Numbered from the stretch's first letter, positions 35,106-45,819 are shown. The stretch: DNA of 64,000 nucleotides from an uncultured Granulosicoccaceae bacterium (GCA_938041955.1 CALISD010000110.1:1-64000), one strand, 5' to 3'. Notes: generated by a model not told the origin, from the letters alone. A program made the numbers and translations.

Positions 35106-35795
35106 CTAACGGGAAATTTTTCGGATGACCAAATCTGTCACCTCGTGACCGAGTTTGGTACCACGGCGCTCAAAGCGTGTTTCGGGACGTAAACCGGTGA
35201 TCGCCCGCGCCTCATCGCCATCGGGCAGACATTCATAGTGCGGGTGCGACGCCACCACCGACCGCACTTGCTGAGCGTAGGGAACCCAATCTGTTGCAAA
35301 GTGAATCAAGCCGTCATCACGCAGCAGCGTATTGAGTTGGTCAAGAAAGCCCGCATTAACAAGTCGGCGCTTGTGATGACGCGTCTTGTGCCACGGATCT
35401 GGAAAGTAGACCAGCACTCGATCGACGCTTGCTGGCTGCATGAAATGCTCAATCAGATCCAACACGTCGTACCGAATGAGCCGCACGTTCTCGAGTTCAC
35501 CGTCGGTTATCTCGACCAGCGCATGCCCCACACCCGGCAGATGCACTTCCACCCCGAGAAAATTGACCATCGGATGATGCTTCGCCATGTAGGCAAGTGC
35601 GGCACCGTTTCCAAAGCCGACCTCCATCCAAATCGGTCCGGCCCGACCAAAGTTCTGGGTCAGATCTATTCGATCCTCTTCGACCTCAATGCCGAATGTT
35701 TCCCAATGCTCATCCAGGCTGCGCTGCTGACCCTCGGTCAATCGACCTTGGCGCAATACAAATGTTCTGATGGATCGTGTACTTAAGTGGCCCAT
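35106..35795 (-). CDS. trmB: tRNA (guanine-N7-)-methyltransferase
   Basis: A 229-residue SAM-dependent enzyme making m7G46 in tRNA. SAM motif MEVGFGNGAALAYMAKHHP; FLGVEVHLPGVG; catalytic region VYFPDPWHKTRHHKRRLV; C-terminal TRFERRGTKLGHEVTDLV. Normal length and clear family match. An overlapping 182-codon frame on the opposite strand is a shadow. Confidence 0.96.
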   Translation of the reverse strand: MGHLSTRSIRTFVLRQGRLTEGQQRSLDEHWETFGIEVEEDRIDLTQNFGRAGPIWMEVGFGNGAALAYMAKHHPMVNFLGVEVHLPGVGHALVEITDGELENVRLIRYDVLDLIEHFMQPASVDRVLVYFPDPWHKTRHHKRRLVNAGFLDQLNTLLRDDGLIHFATDWVPYAQQVRSVVASHPHYECLPDGDEARAITGLRPETRFERRGTKLGHEVTDLVIRKISR

Positions 35796-36225
35796 GAATT
35801 TATTGTCTGTGGTCTCATAAATGTTGGAAGGTTTTCATAAAAATATAAACGTCAGGACATAATTTTTCGATCTGCAACATTATTAGTGTGGCCAGTTAAT
35901 CGGAACAACTATATAATTTTACTCTTGCTTCATCGAATAAAATGACCAATCACCAGAAGAAAGATCATTCTTCAAAGTGAAGCGATTTTTGCACAATAAC
36001 GTTATAGCAAGGCAAATAAAACCGATCTGCCAATGAACTGGCTCACACCGTTCGTCTTTGTGGCAAGCCTCGCTATCGATCTGGCCAGTTCTACCCGAGA
36101 TCGGGTGGCCCGCGCCATGATCACACGGTATAGATTGAAACAATTTCCGCTTGTGGGCTCATCATCTTAGCCACACGACTTACTGGCTTGCCAACAATAA
36201 TAAGAGGTCACTCCGCCAGAGCACC
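35796..36225. other. 430-bp intergenic region between trmB and the SLC13 gene
   Basis: Divergent promoter region. An AT-rich TATAAT-like hexamer near 35911 could serve the plus strand, but no matching -35 is obvious. No gene or repeat is supported. Confidence 0.35.
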
Positions 36226-38088
36226 ATGAATGAAGCCAGCACACTTACTCCTGAAATTATCTTTGTGCTGGGCATCCTCTTATTGACAGTATTTCTATTT
36301 GTCAGCGAAATCGTCCGAATTGACGTTGCCGCCGTCTCTATTATGGTCGCACTCGGCCTGTCGACCATGTTGCCCGGCCTTCAACCGGTAATCACCTCCA
36401 ACGAATTATTCGACGGTTTCTCAAGTAACGCCGTGATGTCGATTATTGCGGTGATGATCATCGGCGCGGGGCTCGACAAAACCGGCATCATGAGCCGGGT
36501 CGCGAACTGGATTCTAAAAAAGGGCGGCAGCACAGAAACTCGAATTACCCCGCTGATCGCCGGTGCCGTAGGGTTGATCTCAAGCTTTATGCAGAACGTC
36601 GGCGCCGCCGCACTGTTTTTGCCAGTCGTCAGTCGTATTAGCAGACGCACTAATATTCCCATGTCGCGACTATTGATGCCCATGGGTTTCTGCGCAATTC
36701 TCGGTGGCACAGTGACGATGGTGGGCTCGAGCCCGCTAATTCTGCTCAATGACTTGATGCTGTCATCAAACAAATCCCTGCCTGCTGAACATCAGATGCA
36801 AACCTTCGGCTTGTTCGATGTCACCCCGATTGGCCTGGCTCTGATTGCCACTGGCATTCTATTCTTCGTGGTGTTCGGCCGCTTTGTACTGCCTAATATC
36901 AAAGGCGAAAATAAAAGAGAAACCACCACCCGTACAGCCGATTATTTCCAACGCGTGTATGGAATTTCAGGCGAACTCTTCGAGTTGCAGGCGACGCTGG
37001 ACAGTCCGTTGGTCGGCATGACCATCATGCAGATCGAGCGCACACTGGAAAACGTCCCGTTCATGCTCGCAGTCAGAAATGGCGATGAAATCAGCGTAGT
37101 ACCAGACGGCAAAGACGTTATCTGGGTTAACAGTTACATTGGCGTGCTCAGCAACAAGCGCCAACTGGTCAAATTCGCTCGTCAGTACAAACTTCGAATA
37201 GTAAAAGGAGAAAATCACTTTTCAAATGTGATGAACGCTCAGGAAACAGGTATCGCAGAAATTGTCGTACCACCTGGTTCATCACTGGTTGGACAATCCC
37301 TCAACGACCTCCAGCTACGCCGCAATGATGGCATACACATACTTCGAATCTACCGGGCAGGCTATACGGTTGAAGAAAAAGTGCGCGAAACCCCTCTTCA
37401 GGGCGGCGATACACTGGTGGTTCACACCTCATGGCGAAACCTTAAAAAGCTGCGTAACAACGGCGACTACGCGATTGTGACCGACCACGTCGATGAAGAA
37501 CTGCGGCCGAATAAAATAAAACACGCCATGTTCTTTTTCGTCATCGCAATATCATTGGTCCTGTTTTCCGAGTTACGCCTGTCTATCTCCCTGCTTGTGG
37601 GTGCTATAGGAATGGTGCTGGCGGGAGTACTGACAATGGATGAGGCCTACCGGGCCGTCAGTTGGAAAACAGTATTTTTACTGGCCAGCCTGATTCCACT
37701 CGGCCTCGCCGTTGAAAAATCAGGCGCTGCCGCATGGATCGCAATGCACACGTTACAAGTGCTGGGTGACGTTCCTATCTGGCTGTTACAAACAGTTATC
37801 GCCATACTGGCCACTATATTTACGCTGGTGATGTCGAATATTGGCGCGACCGTGTTACTTGTTCCTCTGGCCATTAATATCGCCGTAGGCGCAGGTGCAG
37901 ATCCTGCTGTGTTTGCACTGACCGTCGCCATCGCCACGTCAAACTCGTTTATCATTCCGACCCATCAGGTCAATGCATTAATCATGGGTCCGGCCGGCTA
38001 TCGGGTCATCGATTTTATGCGCGCCGGTGTATTCATGACTATTCTGTTTCTCATCGTCAGCCTAACCATGCTTAACCTGATATTTTAA
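36226..38088 (+). CDS. SLC13-family anion permease with TrkA-C domains
   Basis: A 620-residue transporter from the ATG at 36226; the frame opens 75 bases earlier, but AGAG precedes this ATG and the first helix follows soon after. Two sets of membrane helices flank a cytoplasmic region of about 190 residues with two TrkA-C (RCK_C) domains (SPLVGMTIMQIERTLENV; GSSLVGQSLNDLQLRRND). The substrate of this DASS/SLC13 subgroup could be sulfate, a dicarboxylate or another anion and cannot be assigned. Not in an obvious operon. Confidence 0.88.
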   Translation: MNEASTLTPEIIFVLGILLLTVFLFVSEIVRIDVAAVSIMVALGLSTMLPGLQPVITSNELFDGFSSNAVMSIIAVMIIGAGLDKTGIMSRVANWILKKGGSTETRITPLIAGAVGLISSFMQNVGAAALFLPVVSRISRRTNIPMSRLLMPMGFCAILGGTVTMVGSSPLILLNDLMLSSNKSLPAEHQMQTFGLFDVTPIGLALIATGILFFVVFGRFVLPNIKGENKRETTTRTADYFQRVYGISGELFELQATLDSPLVGMTIMQIERTLENVPFMLAVRNGDEISVVPDGKDVIWVNSYIGVLSNKRQLVKFARQYKLRIVKGENHFSNVMNAQETGIAEIVVPPGSSLVGQSLNDLQLRRNDGIHILRIYRAGYTVEEKVRETPLQGGDTLVVHTSWRNLKKLRNNGDYAIVTDHVDEELRPNKIKHAMFFFVIAISLVLFSELRLSISLLVGAIGMVLAGVLTMDEAYRAVSWKTVFLLASLIPLGLAVEKSGAAAWIAMHTLQVLGDVPIWLLQTVIAILATIFTLVMSNIGATVLLVPLAINIAVGAGADPAVFALTVAIATSNSFIIPTHQVNALIMGPAGYRVIDFMRAGVFMTILFLIVSLTMLNLIF

Positions 38089-38127
38089 ATCAGACCCTCA
38101 CGAACCATTCAAATTCGGATTGAATGA

Positions 38128-39171
38128 ATGAAATACAATCCGTTAGGCAATACCAACCTTCAGATTAGCGCCATCGGTCTGGGCACAATGACCTATGGCG
38201 AACAAAACAATCAGCAACAGGCGCACGATCAACTTTCGCTGGCGACTGAATATGGCGTCAATTTTATCGACACTGCTGAACTGTACCCGGCTCCCGCCAG
38301 CGAAAAAACTGCCACACTCAGTGAGCAATACATTGGCAACTGGCTAAAACATCAGGATCGTGAAAAGTTCGTTATCGCCACCAAAGTGGTAGGACCGGCA
38401 CCAAAGAAATGGATCGGTTATATCCGCAACGGTCCAAAGCTTGAACCTGCTCAAATAGAAATTGCACTCAATGATAGCCTCAGACGTCTGCAGACCGACT
38501 ACATAGATCTCTACCAGATTCACTGGCCGTCCCGCAATACAAACTACTTTGGCAAGCTTGGTTATGAATACGGAAAAGACAAGCACAACCACCCCATTGA
38601 AGAGACCCTCGAAACTTTAGCCAGGCTGGTTGATGCCGGAAAAATCAAACATATCGGCGTCTCGAACGAAACCCCGTGGGGCCTGCATCAGTATCTGCAA
38701 TGCGCCGAGACACTTAAGCTGCCAGTTGTAGCCTCTATTCAAAACCCCTATTGCCTGCTGAACCGGACCTTTGAAATTGGTTTGGCCGAGTTTTCTCATC
38801 GAAGCAATATTAGCTTGTTAGCCTATTCGCCACTGGCCGGCGGCTCACTTTCCGGAAAATACCTTAACAACAAACAACCGGAGAACGCCCGCCTGACCTT
38901 ACACAAAAACTACTTCTATCGCTATACAACCGAACGAGCGATCACAGCAATCGAGAAATACGTTGAAATTGCCAACCAATACAATATAAACCCGGCATCA
39001 ATGGCGCTCGCTTTCGTCAACCGGCAACCATTTGTCGCATCATCGATTATCGGCGCGACGACGCTTGATCAATTAAAAGAAAACTGTCAAAGCATTGATA
39101 TAACACTTAACGATGAAATCGCTGCAGCCATACAAAAAGTGCACGATGCCAATCCGAACCCTTGCCCGTGA
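38128..39171 (+). CDS. tas: Tas-like aldo/keto reductase
   Basis: A 347-residue NADP(H)-dependent TIM-barrel reductase close to E. coli Tas: MKYNPLGNTNLQISAIGLGTMTYG, FIDTAELYP (catalytic Asp and Tyr), ATKVVG (Lys), YQIHWPSRNTNYFG (His), and the C-terminal cofactor segment SSIIGATTLDQLKEN. Physiological substrate unknown. It lies 39 bases after the permease stop and 34 before tatD, so co-transcription is possible. Confidence 0.9.
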   Translation: MKYNPLGNTNLQISAIGLGTMTYGEQNNQQQAHDQLSLATEYGVNFIDTAELYPAPASEKTATLSEQYIGNWLKHQDREKFVIATKVVGPAPKKWIGYIRNGPKLEPAQIEIALNDSLRRLQTDYIDLYQIHWPSRNTNYFGKLGYEYGKDKHNHPIEETLETLARLVDAGKIKHIGVSNETPWGLHQYLQCAETLKLPVVASIQNPYCLLNRTFEIGLAEFSHRSNISLLAYSPLAGGSLSGKYLNNKQPENARLTLHKNYFYRYTTERAITAIEKYVEIANQYNINPASMALAFVNRQPFVASSIIGATTLDQLKENCQSIDITLNDEIAAAIQKVHDANPNPCP

Positions 39172-39205
39172 CAGCTAAATCATCCCCGGTTTCGCAAGTA
39201 CACAC

Positions 39206-39982
39206 ATGATCCCACTGATTGACACCCATATTCACTTTGATGATGATCGCTTTGATCGCGACCGGGATGCAGTCTATGCTACCGCTGCAGCAACAGGTGT
39301 ACACACTTTAATCATTCCGGCAGTGACTGAAAGCCGCTGGCAAAAGGTGTTAGAGATATGCAAAAAATTCGAACGGGTATTTCCAACCGCCGGGCTACAT
39401 CCGGTCTATGTTGATCAACACAGCGAAAGCGACCTTACAGCACTTGATGCGCTCCTAAAAAAAGAAAACTGTGTCGCCGTGGGAGAATGTGGACTTGACG
39501 GTTTTATTAAAGACTCAGATTATGAAAGACAACGCTATTTCTTTGAACAACAACTCACCATTGCACGTAAACACAAACTACCTACCGTTGTTCATGCCAG
39601 AAACGCAGTACAGGATGTCATCCAGTCCATCAAAGCATTCGGCTCAACCACCACCGGAGTCATTCACAGCTACAACGGAAGCTATGAGCAAGCCAAACAG
39701 TTGATCGATCTAAACTATCTACTAAGTTTTGGCGGCGCCATTACTTACGGGCGGGCAACTCGCCTTAGAAAACTGGTCAAGCAGTTACCGATTGACGCAA
39801 TCATGTTAGAAACAGATGCGCCCGATCAACCTGGCAGCGCCCACTCCGGGCAAAGAAATGAGCCAGCGTTTTTAATTGAAGTATTGGAGACGGTTGCTGA
39901 AATTAAAAAGGTCAATCCAGAGACACTGGCAGAACATAGCAATAACAATGCTATCAGGTTATTTAACCTGCCTAAGCTATAG
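39206..39982 (+). CDS. TatD-family metal-dependent hydrolase
   Basis: A 258-residue amidohydrolase-fold protein: metal ligands in IDTHIHFDD, Glu in AVGECGLDGF, His in VVHARNA and VIHSYNGS, Asp in LETDAPDQPG. The family contains 3'-5' DNA/RNA exonucleases such as TatD and YjjV. It resembles YjjV/YcfH-type members more than TatD proper, so no symbol is given. Converges on gmhB. Confidence 0.9.
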   Translation: MIPLIDTHIHFDDDRFDRDRDAVYATAAATGVHTLIIPAVTESRWQKVLEICKKFERVFPTAGLHPVYVDQHSESDLTALDALLKKENCVAVGECGLDGFIKDSDYERQRYFFEQQLTIARKHKLPTVVHARNAVQDVIQSIKAFGSTTTGVIHSYNGSYEQAKQLIDLNYLLSFGGAITYGRATRLRKLVKQLPIDAIMLETDAPDQPGSAHSGQRNEPAFLIEVLETVAEIKKVNPETLAEHSNNNAIRLFNLPKL

Positions 39983-39999
39983 TGCTGACTTAGGAATCC

Positions 40000-40030
40000 A
40001 AAAAAAAAGGTAAGTGATTACTCCTCACCT
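40000..40030 (-). terminator. Rho-independent terminator overlapping the gmhB end
   Basis: On the minus strand AGGTGAG/CTTACCT (7-bp stem with one G-U pair, 9-base loop) is followed by a run of at least eight T residues. The gmhB stop codon lies inside the hairpin loop, so it ends the glyQ-glyS-gmhB transcript. Confidence 0.75.
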
Positions 40031-40563
40031 GTTCCCAACAAATGACTGGCAAACTCAGCAAGATCGTCATACACCTCAACGTTTTCAAGGTGTATGTTTT
40101 CCTCAATTGTGCGAGCGCCGTGGCCGGTTTTAACCAGTACTGGTGTTGCTCCGACCACCATGGCGGTCTGAACATCGCGAAGAGAATCTCCCACCAGATG
40201 CACGCCGTTTAATTCGATATCGAGCCGTTCCATTAAGCTGTGTAACATTCCAGGCTTTGGCTTACGGCAACTGCAATCATCATCCGGTTTATGCGGGCAA
40301 AATAGTACCGCATCGATTCTGCCACCCACTGATGCAACCGCTTGCTGCATATGCTGATGCACTGCGTTGACCTCATCTATGGTCAGCAAGCCACGAGCAA
40401 TACCGGATTGATTGGTAATAACAATGACACGGTAATCCTGCTGGCAAAGACGCGCAATGGCATCAAAGCTACCTTCAATCGGTACAAAGTCAGCGGTACT
40501 CCTGATCACGTCATCGGTGGCCTCATTGATCACACCATCTCTATCAAGAACAACTAACTTCAC
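40018..40563 (-). CDS. gmhB: Heptose 1,7-bisphosphate phosphatase
   Basis: A 181-residue HAD phosphatase dephosphorylating D-glycero-manno-heptose 1,7-bisphosphate in the LPS core heptose pathway. Catalytic Asp pair in VVLDRDGVINEA, ITNQSGIARG, the zinc-binding Cys cluster CPHKPDDDCSCRKPKPGM, and GDSLRD. It overlaps the glyS stop by 4 bases (ATGA), the usual glyQ-glyS-gmhB order in gammaproteobacteria. Confidence 0.94.
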   Translation of the reverse strand: MKLVVLDRDGVINEATDDVIRSTADFVPIEGSFDAIARLCQQDYRVIVITNQSGIARGLLTIDEVNAVHQHMQQAVASVGGRIDAVLFCPHKPDDDCSCRKPKPGMLHSLMERLDIELNGVHLVGDSLRDVQTAMVVGATPVLVKTGHGARTIEENIHLENVEVYDDLAEFASHLLGTGEE

Positions 40564-42626
40564 GACTGCAGGTCACCAAGATGTGCGACATGTGAATTAA
40601 GCACACGCAGCTCTTCCAGCAATGCCAAACGATTGTTCTTAACCGCTTCATCGTCCGCCATCACCATGACTTCATCAAAGAAAGTATCCACCGGAGTCCG
40701 AAGCTTGGAGAGCGCTTGCAACGCAGGCGTATAATCCCCCTGCGAAAAATACTTGTCCACTTCAGGCTTTAGCTCGCCAAGCGCATTGAATAATGCCGTC
40801 TCCGCTTCACCTTCAAACAACGTTTGATCAACAGTAGCTTTTTTAGCCACAGGATTTTTCTTTAAAATATTACTAATTCTTTTATTCGCCGCCGCCAGGC
40901 TCTCGGCTTCAGGCAATTGCGTAAAAGCCTTCACCGCATTAATGCGTCGATCGAAATCCAGCGGTGACGTCGGCCGAACAGAGGCCACCGAATCAAATAT
41001 CTGCGGACTGATATCTTTAGAGGTGTAATAGGCACGCAATCGTTCCAACATAAACTCAAATACTTCGTTCACATCGACCGTGGCTTTGTCAGACAGCCCA
41101 TCAGCAGCCCCTTGAAGTAACTTTTCAAGATCAAGCTCTAACTCGCCCTCAATAAGCGTTCGCAAAACACCGAGCGATAATCTGCGCAATGCAAACGGAT
41201 CTTTTACACCGGTTGGCTTTTGGCCTATCGCAAAAATACCTGCAATCGTGTCCAGCCTATCTGCGATAGCCAGAGATCTGCCAACAGGAGTCGCTGCAAT
41301 TTCATCAGATGCAAAGCGCGGGAGGTATTGCTCGCTTAGTGCCTTCGCCACTGCTTCAGGCTGCCCTTCAAGTGTTGCATAGCGCTCACCCATAATTCCT
41401 TGAAGGGAGGCAAATTCACCGACCATTTCTGTCAACAAATCACACTTGGAAAGCTGCACGGCAACGGAGGTGTGTTGAACATCAGCGCCAATTTGATCTG
41501 CAATATTTAGCGCTAACTTTTCTACTCTTTCGGTTTTCTCAAAAATAGTCCCGAGTTTATTTTGAAAGACAACTTTCTTCAGCGCTTCCTGGTGACTTGC
41601 AAGCGGCTTCTTTTTATCTTGCTGCCAAAAGAACATTGCATCTGCCAGGCGTGGTCGAATCACCACTTCATTACCTCTTTGCACTTGCGCAGGGTCGGTA
41701 CTTTCAATATTCGATATTGTGATGAACATCGGCAAAAGCTTTCCACCGGCATCAAACAGCGGAAAATACTTTTGATTGTCCTTCATTGTGGTGATCAACA
41801 CTTCTTCTGGAATCTCCAGAAACTCTGCTTCAAAGTTTCCAAGTACCGGCACCGGCCATTCGACCAGCGCAGTGACCTCATCAAGCAATTCATCTTCAAC
41901 CAGCGCGTTGGCACCTGCTTTGCCGGCGGCCTGCTCAACCCCTTTGGCAATAAGATCACGTCGCTCGGCAAAGTCCGCTATGACTTTACCCTGCTCTCTA
42001 AGTGTTGATACATAACTTTCAGGGTTGGCAATTTCAATATCTGTGTTGTTATGAAATCTATGCCCGCGAGTAGTACGACCCGAATTCAAACCGAGCACAT
42101 TCGCCTTGACGACCTCAGCACCATACAACATCAACAACCAATGTACGGGTCGCACAAACTCCACGTCGCTGCTACCCCAACGCATACGCTTCGGCACTGG
42201 CAATGTCGCTAAAGACTTGGCAACAATGTCTGGTAAAAGGTCGACTACCGATGCACCCTTTTGATCAATATTCACCGCCAGCCAGGTGCCTTTTTCAGTA
42301 CTGATCTCTTCCAGGTCCTGAAGTTCAACGCCGCACGATTTGGCGAATCCTAAAGCTGCCTGTGTCGGTTCGCCATCTTTATAGGCGGCCGCAAGTGCCG
42401 GCCCGCGGCGTTGAATGTTCTGATCCTGCTGGCGTGCTGGCACATCGTTTATGAGCACCGCCAACCGACGAGGCGCTGCAAATACCTGACATTCGCCTAT
42501 CGATAAATTGGCATCTTTTAAACCATTGGCAATCCCGTCCGCGAACGCACTCGCAAGCTTGCGCAACGCTTTGGGGGGCAGTTCTTCAGTACCAAGCTCA
42601 ACAAGGAAGCTTTGTGTGCCAGTCAT
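40560..42626 (-). CDS. glyS: Glycyl-tRNA synthetase beta subunit
   Basis: A 688-residue beta subunit of the alpha2beta2 glycyl-tRNA synthetase. Typical start (FLVELGTEELPPKAL), MRWGSSDVEFVRPVHWL, LTTMKDNQKYFPLFD-type segment, KCDLLTEMVGEF.LQGIMG, and the C-terminal anticodon-binding region. AAGG sits 8 bases before the ATG, which directly follows the glyQ stop. Confidence 0.97.
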   Translation of the reverse strand: MTGTQSFLVELGTEELPPKALRKLASAFADGIANGLKDANLSIGECQVFAAPRRLAVLINDVPARQQDQNIQRRGPALAAAYKDGEPTQAALGFAKSCGVELQDLEEISTEKGTWLAVNIDQKGASVVDLLPDIVAKSLATLPVPKRMRWGSSDVEFVRPVHWLLMLYGAEVVKANVLGLNSGRTTRGHRFHNNTDIEIANPESYVSTLREQGKVIADFAERRDLIAKGVEQAAGKAGANALVEDELLDEVTALVEWPVPVLGNFEAEFLEIPEEVLITTMKDNQKYFPLFDAGGKLLPMFITISNIESTDPAQVQRGNEVVIRPRLADAMFFWQQDKKKPLASHQEALKKVVFQNKLGTIFEKTERVEKLALNIADQIGADVQHTSVAVQLSKCDLLTEMVGEFASLQGIMGERYATLEGQPEAVAKALSEQYLPRFASDEIAATPVGRSLAIADRLDTIAGIFAIGQKPTGVKDPFALRRLSLGVLRTLIEGELELDLEKLLQGAADGLSDKATVDVNEVFEFMLERLRAYYTSKDISPQIFDSVASVRPTSPLDFDRRINAVKAFTQLPEAESLAAANKRISNILKKNPVAKKATVDQTLFEGEAETALFNALGELKPEVDKYFSQGDYTPALQALSKLRTPVDTFFDEVMVMADDEAVKNNRLALLEELRVLNSHVAHLGDLQS

Positions 42627-43556
42627 TTAAGTCACCTTGCCTGAAGTCTTCTTGGACCCGGTGTTTTTCAACAACGGGAATTCCATCTTCTCACGAGCGG
42701 CAAGATAGGCCTCTGCCACCGCTCTCGCTTGCGTTCGGATTCGCAAAATATATCTCTGCCTTTCAGTCACTGATATCGCATGCCGCGCGTCGAGCATGTT
42801 GAATGCGTGTGATGCTCTGAGCACCTTTTCATAGGCGGGCAGCGCCAGCCCAAGCTCGGAAAGATGTTGTGCTTCTTTTTCTGCAGATTCAAATGCGATG
42901 AATAACGCATCTACGTCGGCGTGCTCAAAGTTATAGGCTGACTGTTCGATCTCATTCTGTAAAAACACATCACCGTAGGTTACAGGGCCCGATGGACCAT
43001 CTGACCAGATCAAATCATAGACGCTGTCGACGTTTTGAATGTACATCGCCAAACGCTCCAGTCCATAGGCAATCTCACCCATTACAGGTCGACACTCAAG
43101 ACCACCTACCTGCTGAAAGTAGGTGAACTGAGTCACTTCCATTCCGTTCAACCATACCTCCCAGCCAAGACCCCAGGCGCCAAGAGTAGGAGACTCCCAG
43201 TTATCCTCGACAAAACGAATGTCGTGCACTAACGGGTCAAAGCCAAGCGCTTTCAGTGACCCTAGATACAACTCCTGAAAATCATCAGGCGAAGGCTTTA
43301 ACACCACCTGGAACTGATAGTAGTGCTGCAGACGATTCGGGTTTTCGCCATACCGGCCGTCGGTTGGGCGACGGGAGCCCTGCACATGGCATGCATTCCA
43401 CGGCTCCGGGCCAATGGCATGCAGAAAGGTTGAACTATGAAATGTCCCGGCACCAACTTCCATATCATAAGGCTGTTGGACCGTGCAGCCGTGCTCACTC
43501 CAGTAGTGTTGAAGTGCTGCGATCAAACCTTGAAAGGTGTTCAATTCGTATTGCAA
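42627..43556 (-). CDS. glyQ: Glycyl-tRNA synthetase alpha subunit (TTG start)
   Basis: A 309-residue catalytic subunit. [26 protein letters not shown], and [21 protein letters not shown] are diagnostic. The start is a TTG at 43556 (TTG CAA TAC): GGAG lies 7 bases upstream, the product aligns with other GlyQ N-termini, and no in-frame ATG lies just upstream. First gene of glyQ-glyS-gmhB. Confidence 0.96.
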   Translation of the reverse strand: MQYELNTFQGLIAALQHYWSEHGCTVQQPYDMEVGAGTFHSSTFLHAIGPEPWNACHVQGSRRPTDGRYGENPNRLQHYYQFQVVLKPSPDDFQELYLGSLKALGFDPLVHDIRFVEDNWESPTLGAWGLGWEVWLNGMEVTQFTYFQQVGGLECRPVMGEIAYGLERLAMYIQNVDSVYDLIWSDGPSGPVTYGDVFLQNEIEQSAYNFEHADVDALFIAFESAEKEAQHLSELGLALPAYEKVLRASHAFNMLDARHAISVTERQRYILRIRTQARAVAEAYLAAREKMEFPLLKNTGSKKTSGKVT

Positions 43557-44397
43557 GGAGTCACTCCAAGGCGTTAATGCAATTGGTGTATTAAATGTAC
43601 GGATGCGGCAATTTTAGCGCGGTCATCGAGCTAAAAGGCAGACAGTCCAGAGATTGGGCTCAATGTAACATTTTCCAAAGAAGTACAGTCCTAAAAATAA
43701 CCCATCCAGTAGCACGACAAGTGGCCTGCGCACATGCTTGATGTGAAGCAAAAAACCCTGCAATTACGATCTCTATATTGCCGGAAAACCTGCGCTGATC
43801 ATGTAATCGAAGCTGTGAGACGCCAGATCCATCGCAGATTCGCGTGAACTCACCCGTATAACACTGTAAATTTTTTCGACTCAATATAATGCAGTGCCAG
43901 CTAAGGCTCGCTGCTTCTACCTCGAGTGCGCCAATAAAAAAGCAATCTTTATGGACAAGCAGACAACCGAACTGACAATCAACGGCACCGAGAATAAAAA
44001 AGAGAAATCGACCAGCAGGCATCGCTGGCGCTAAATGAATTCCACAAAGCTTGCTTTTCCAACAACCAAAAAAGCCTTAACCATTTGTTTTTATTGCATA
44101 TATACATAGACTTACGTTTACATCGTCCAGTCGGCGAAGCGATGCACTAAAAGCATCACCGTGCTGCAAAATAAGCAGATTACAAAGCAACCTCAAGCAA
44201 GTACCTTCCGTACTCAGCAGAGAAATGCGGACGGTCCACCGAGACCGCCCTTGCACGGCAGAACCCCATTCAATCAGCGAAGTGGGTTATGCTGATAGAA
44301 ATTTGAACGTAGTGGATTGCGGGACCTACAGAAAACCTCCTGATGAACCGCCACCCCTTACTATACCGGCACAAAAATTAAGACAACGAGGATTCCG
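43557..44397. other. 840-bp region upstream of glnA without a supported gene
   Basis: Contains the divergent glyQ and glnA promoters. A 120-codon minus-strand frame (43660-44022) is Cys-rich with no domain and looks spurious. An inverted repeat GGACGGTC/GACCGCCC (44229-44250, one mismatch) and GATGC/GCATC near 44142 are visible. I could not identify a convincing sigma-54 or NtrC site. The length leaves room for an unannotated small RNA. Confidence 0.4.
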
Positions 44398-45807
44398 ATG
44401 AGCGCAAAAGACGTATTGAAAATGATGAAGGACAACGAAGTCACCTTCGTCGACTTTCGCTTCACCGACACCAAAGGTAAAGAACAGCACGTTTCAGTAC
44501 CTCACCACCAGGTCGATGAGGACACATTCGAAGAAGGCAAAATGTTTGATGGTTCATCGATTGCCGGCTGGAAAGGCATTGACGCCTCGGACATGATTCT
44601 TCTGCCGGATCCTGAAACTGCGGTACTTGACCCGTTCACCGAAGAAGCAACACTTAATATTACTTGCGACGTGATCGAACCAGACACGATGCAGGGATAT
44701 GATCGGGATCCACGCTCGATAGCCAAACGCGCTGAAGCATACATGCAGGCACAGAAGATCGCCGACGTCGCCTACTTCGGTCCTGAGCCTGAATTCTTCA
44801 TTTTCGACGATGTCCGCTGGGGCACGGAAATGGGAAGCACTTTCTTCCATATCGATTCTGACGAAGCAGCCTGGAGCACCGGCAAAGAGTATCCAGGTGG
44901 AAACACCGGTCACCGGCCGGGCATCAAAGGTGGCTACTTTCCAGTACCTCCCGTTGACTCCCTGCATGATATTCGCGCTGAAATGTGCCAGGTCATGGAA
45001 CAGATGGGACTCGGCGTGGAAGTGCACCACCATGAAGTCGGCACCGCGGGTCAATGCGAGATCGGCACCGCATTCAATACACTGGTGAAGCGTGCTGACC
45101 AGGTACAGATCCTGAAGTACGTCGTACAAAACGTCGCTCATCTACATGGCAAAACCGCCACCTTCATGCCAAAGCCTCTGGTTGGCGACAATGGCAGTGG
45201 AATGCATGTTCACCAATCCCTTGCGAAAGGCAAAACGAACCTGTTCTCCGGTGATGAATATGCCGGCTTGTCTGAAATGGCGTTGTACTACATTGGTGGC
45301 ACCATCAAACACGCCAAAGCGATCAACGCTTTTGCAAATGCCTCAACCAATAGCTACAAACGCCTGGTGCCGGGTTTCGAAGCACCTGTAATGCTCGCGT
45401 ACTCTGCGCGCAACCGTTCTGCTTCTGTGCGAATTCCACACGTATCAAGCCCTAAGGCACGTCGAATCGAAGTACGATTCCCCGACCCGAGTGGCAACCC
45501 GTACTTAACCTTCACTGCGTTGCTAATGGCAGGGCTTGACGGTATCAAGAACAAAATCCACCCTGGTGAAGCCATGGACAAAGATCTTTACGACCTGCCT
45601 CCAGAAGAAGAAAAGGCTATACCAAAGGTTGCACACTCTCTGGATCAAGCGCTTGAAGCTCTGGATCAGGATCGTGAGTTTTTGACTGCAGGCGGCGTAA
45701 TGAGCGACGAAATGATCGACGCCTATATCGAATTAAAAATGGAAGAAGTCACACGCTTACGTATGGCCACACATCCAGCTGAATTTGATATGTACTACAG
45801 CCTGTAA
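44398..45807 (+). CDS. glnA: Glutamine synthetase type I
   Basis: A 469-residue GSI-beta enzyme condensing ammonia and glutamate with [30 protein letters not shown], the ATP-binding stretch [17 protein letters not shown], and the adenylylation loop [10 protein letters not shown] with Tyr near residue 398, implying GlnE control. GAGG precedes the ATG. Monocistronic, with a terminator hairpin; the glnL-glnG pair is not adjacent. Confidence 0.98.
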   Translation: MSAKDVLKMMKDNEVTFVDFRFTDTKGKEQHVSVPHHQVDEDTFEEGKMFDGSSIAGWKGIDASDMILLPDPETAVLDPFTEEATLNITCDVIEPDTMQGYDRDPRSIAKRAEAYMQAQKIADVAYFGPEPEFFIFDDVRWGTEMGSTFFHIDSDEAAWSTGKEYPGGNTGHRPGIKGGYFPVPPVDSLHDIRAEMCQVMEQMGLGVEVHHHEVGTAGQCEIGTAFNTLVKRADQVQILKYVVQNVAHLHGKTATFMPKPLVGDNGSGMHVHQSLAKGKTNLFSGDEYAGLSEMALYYIGGTIKHAKAINAFANASTNSYKRLVPGFEAPVMLAYSARNRSASVRIPHVSSPKARRIEVRFPDPSGNPYLTFTALLMAGLDGIKNKIHPGEAMDKDLYDLPPEEEKAIPKVAHSLDQALEALDQDREFLTAGGVMSDEMIDAYIELKMEEVTRLRMATHPAEFDMYYSL

Positions 45808-45819
45808 TTGCCAGTACAG

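Noticed and set aside
35238-35786. 182-codon plus-strand frame opposite trmB
   Set aside because: Antisense shadow of a certain gene; no domain, no Shine-Dalgarno.
41562-42008. 148-codon plus-strand frame inside glyS
   Set aside because: Antisense shadow of glyS.
43660-44022. 120-codon frame in the glyQ-glnA gap
   Set aside because: No recognisable fold, no ribosome binding site; composition looks random. Described under the gap instead.
44100-44397. NtrC or sigma-54 sites upstream of glnA
   Set aside because: Short GCAC/GTGC-like halves are present, but spacing and the GG/GC core were not convincing.
44554-45141. 195-codon minus-strand frame inside glnA
   Set aside because: Fully antisense to glnA, whose identity is certain; no domain features.
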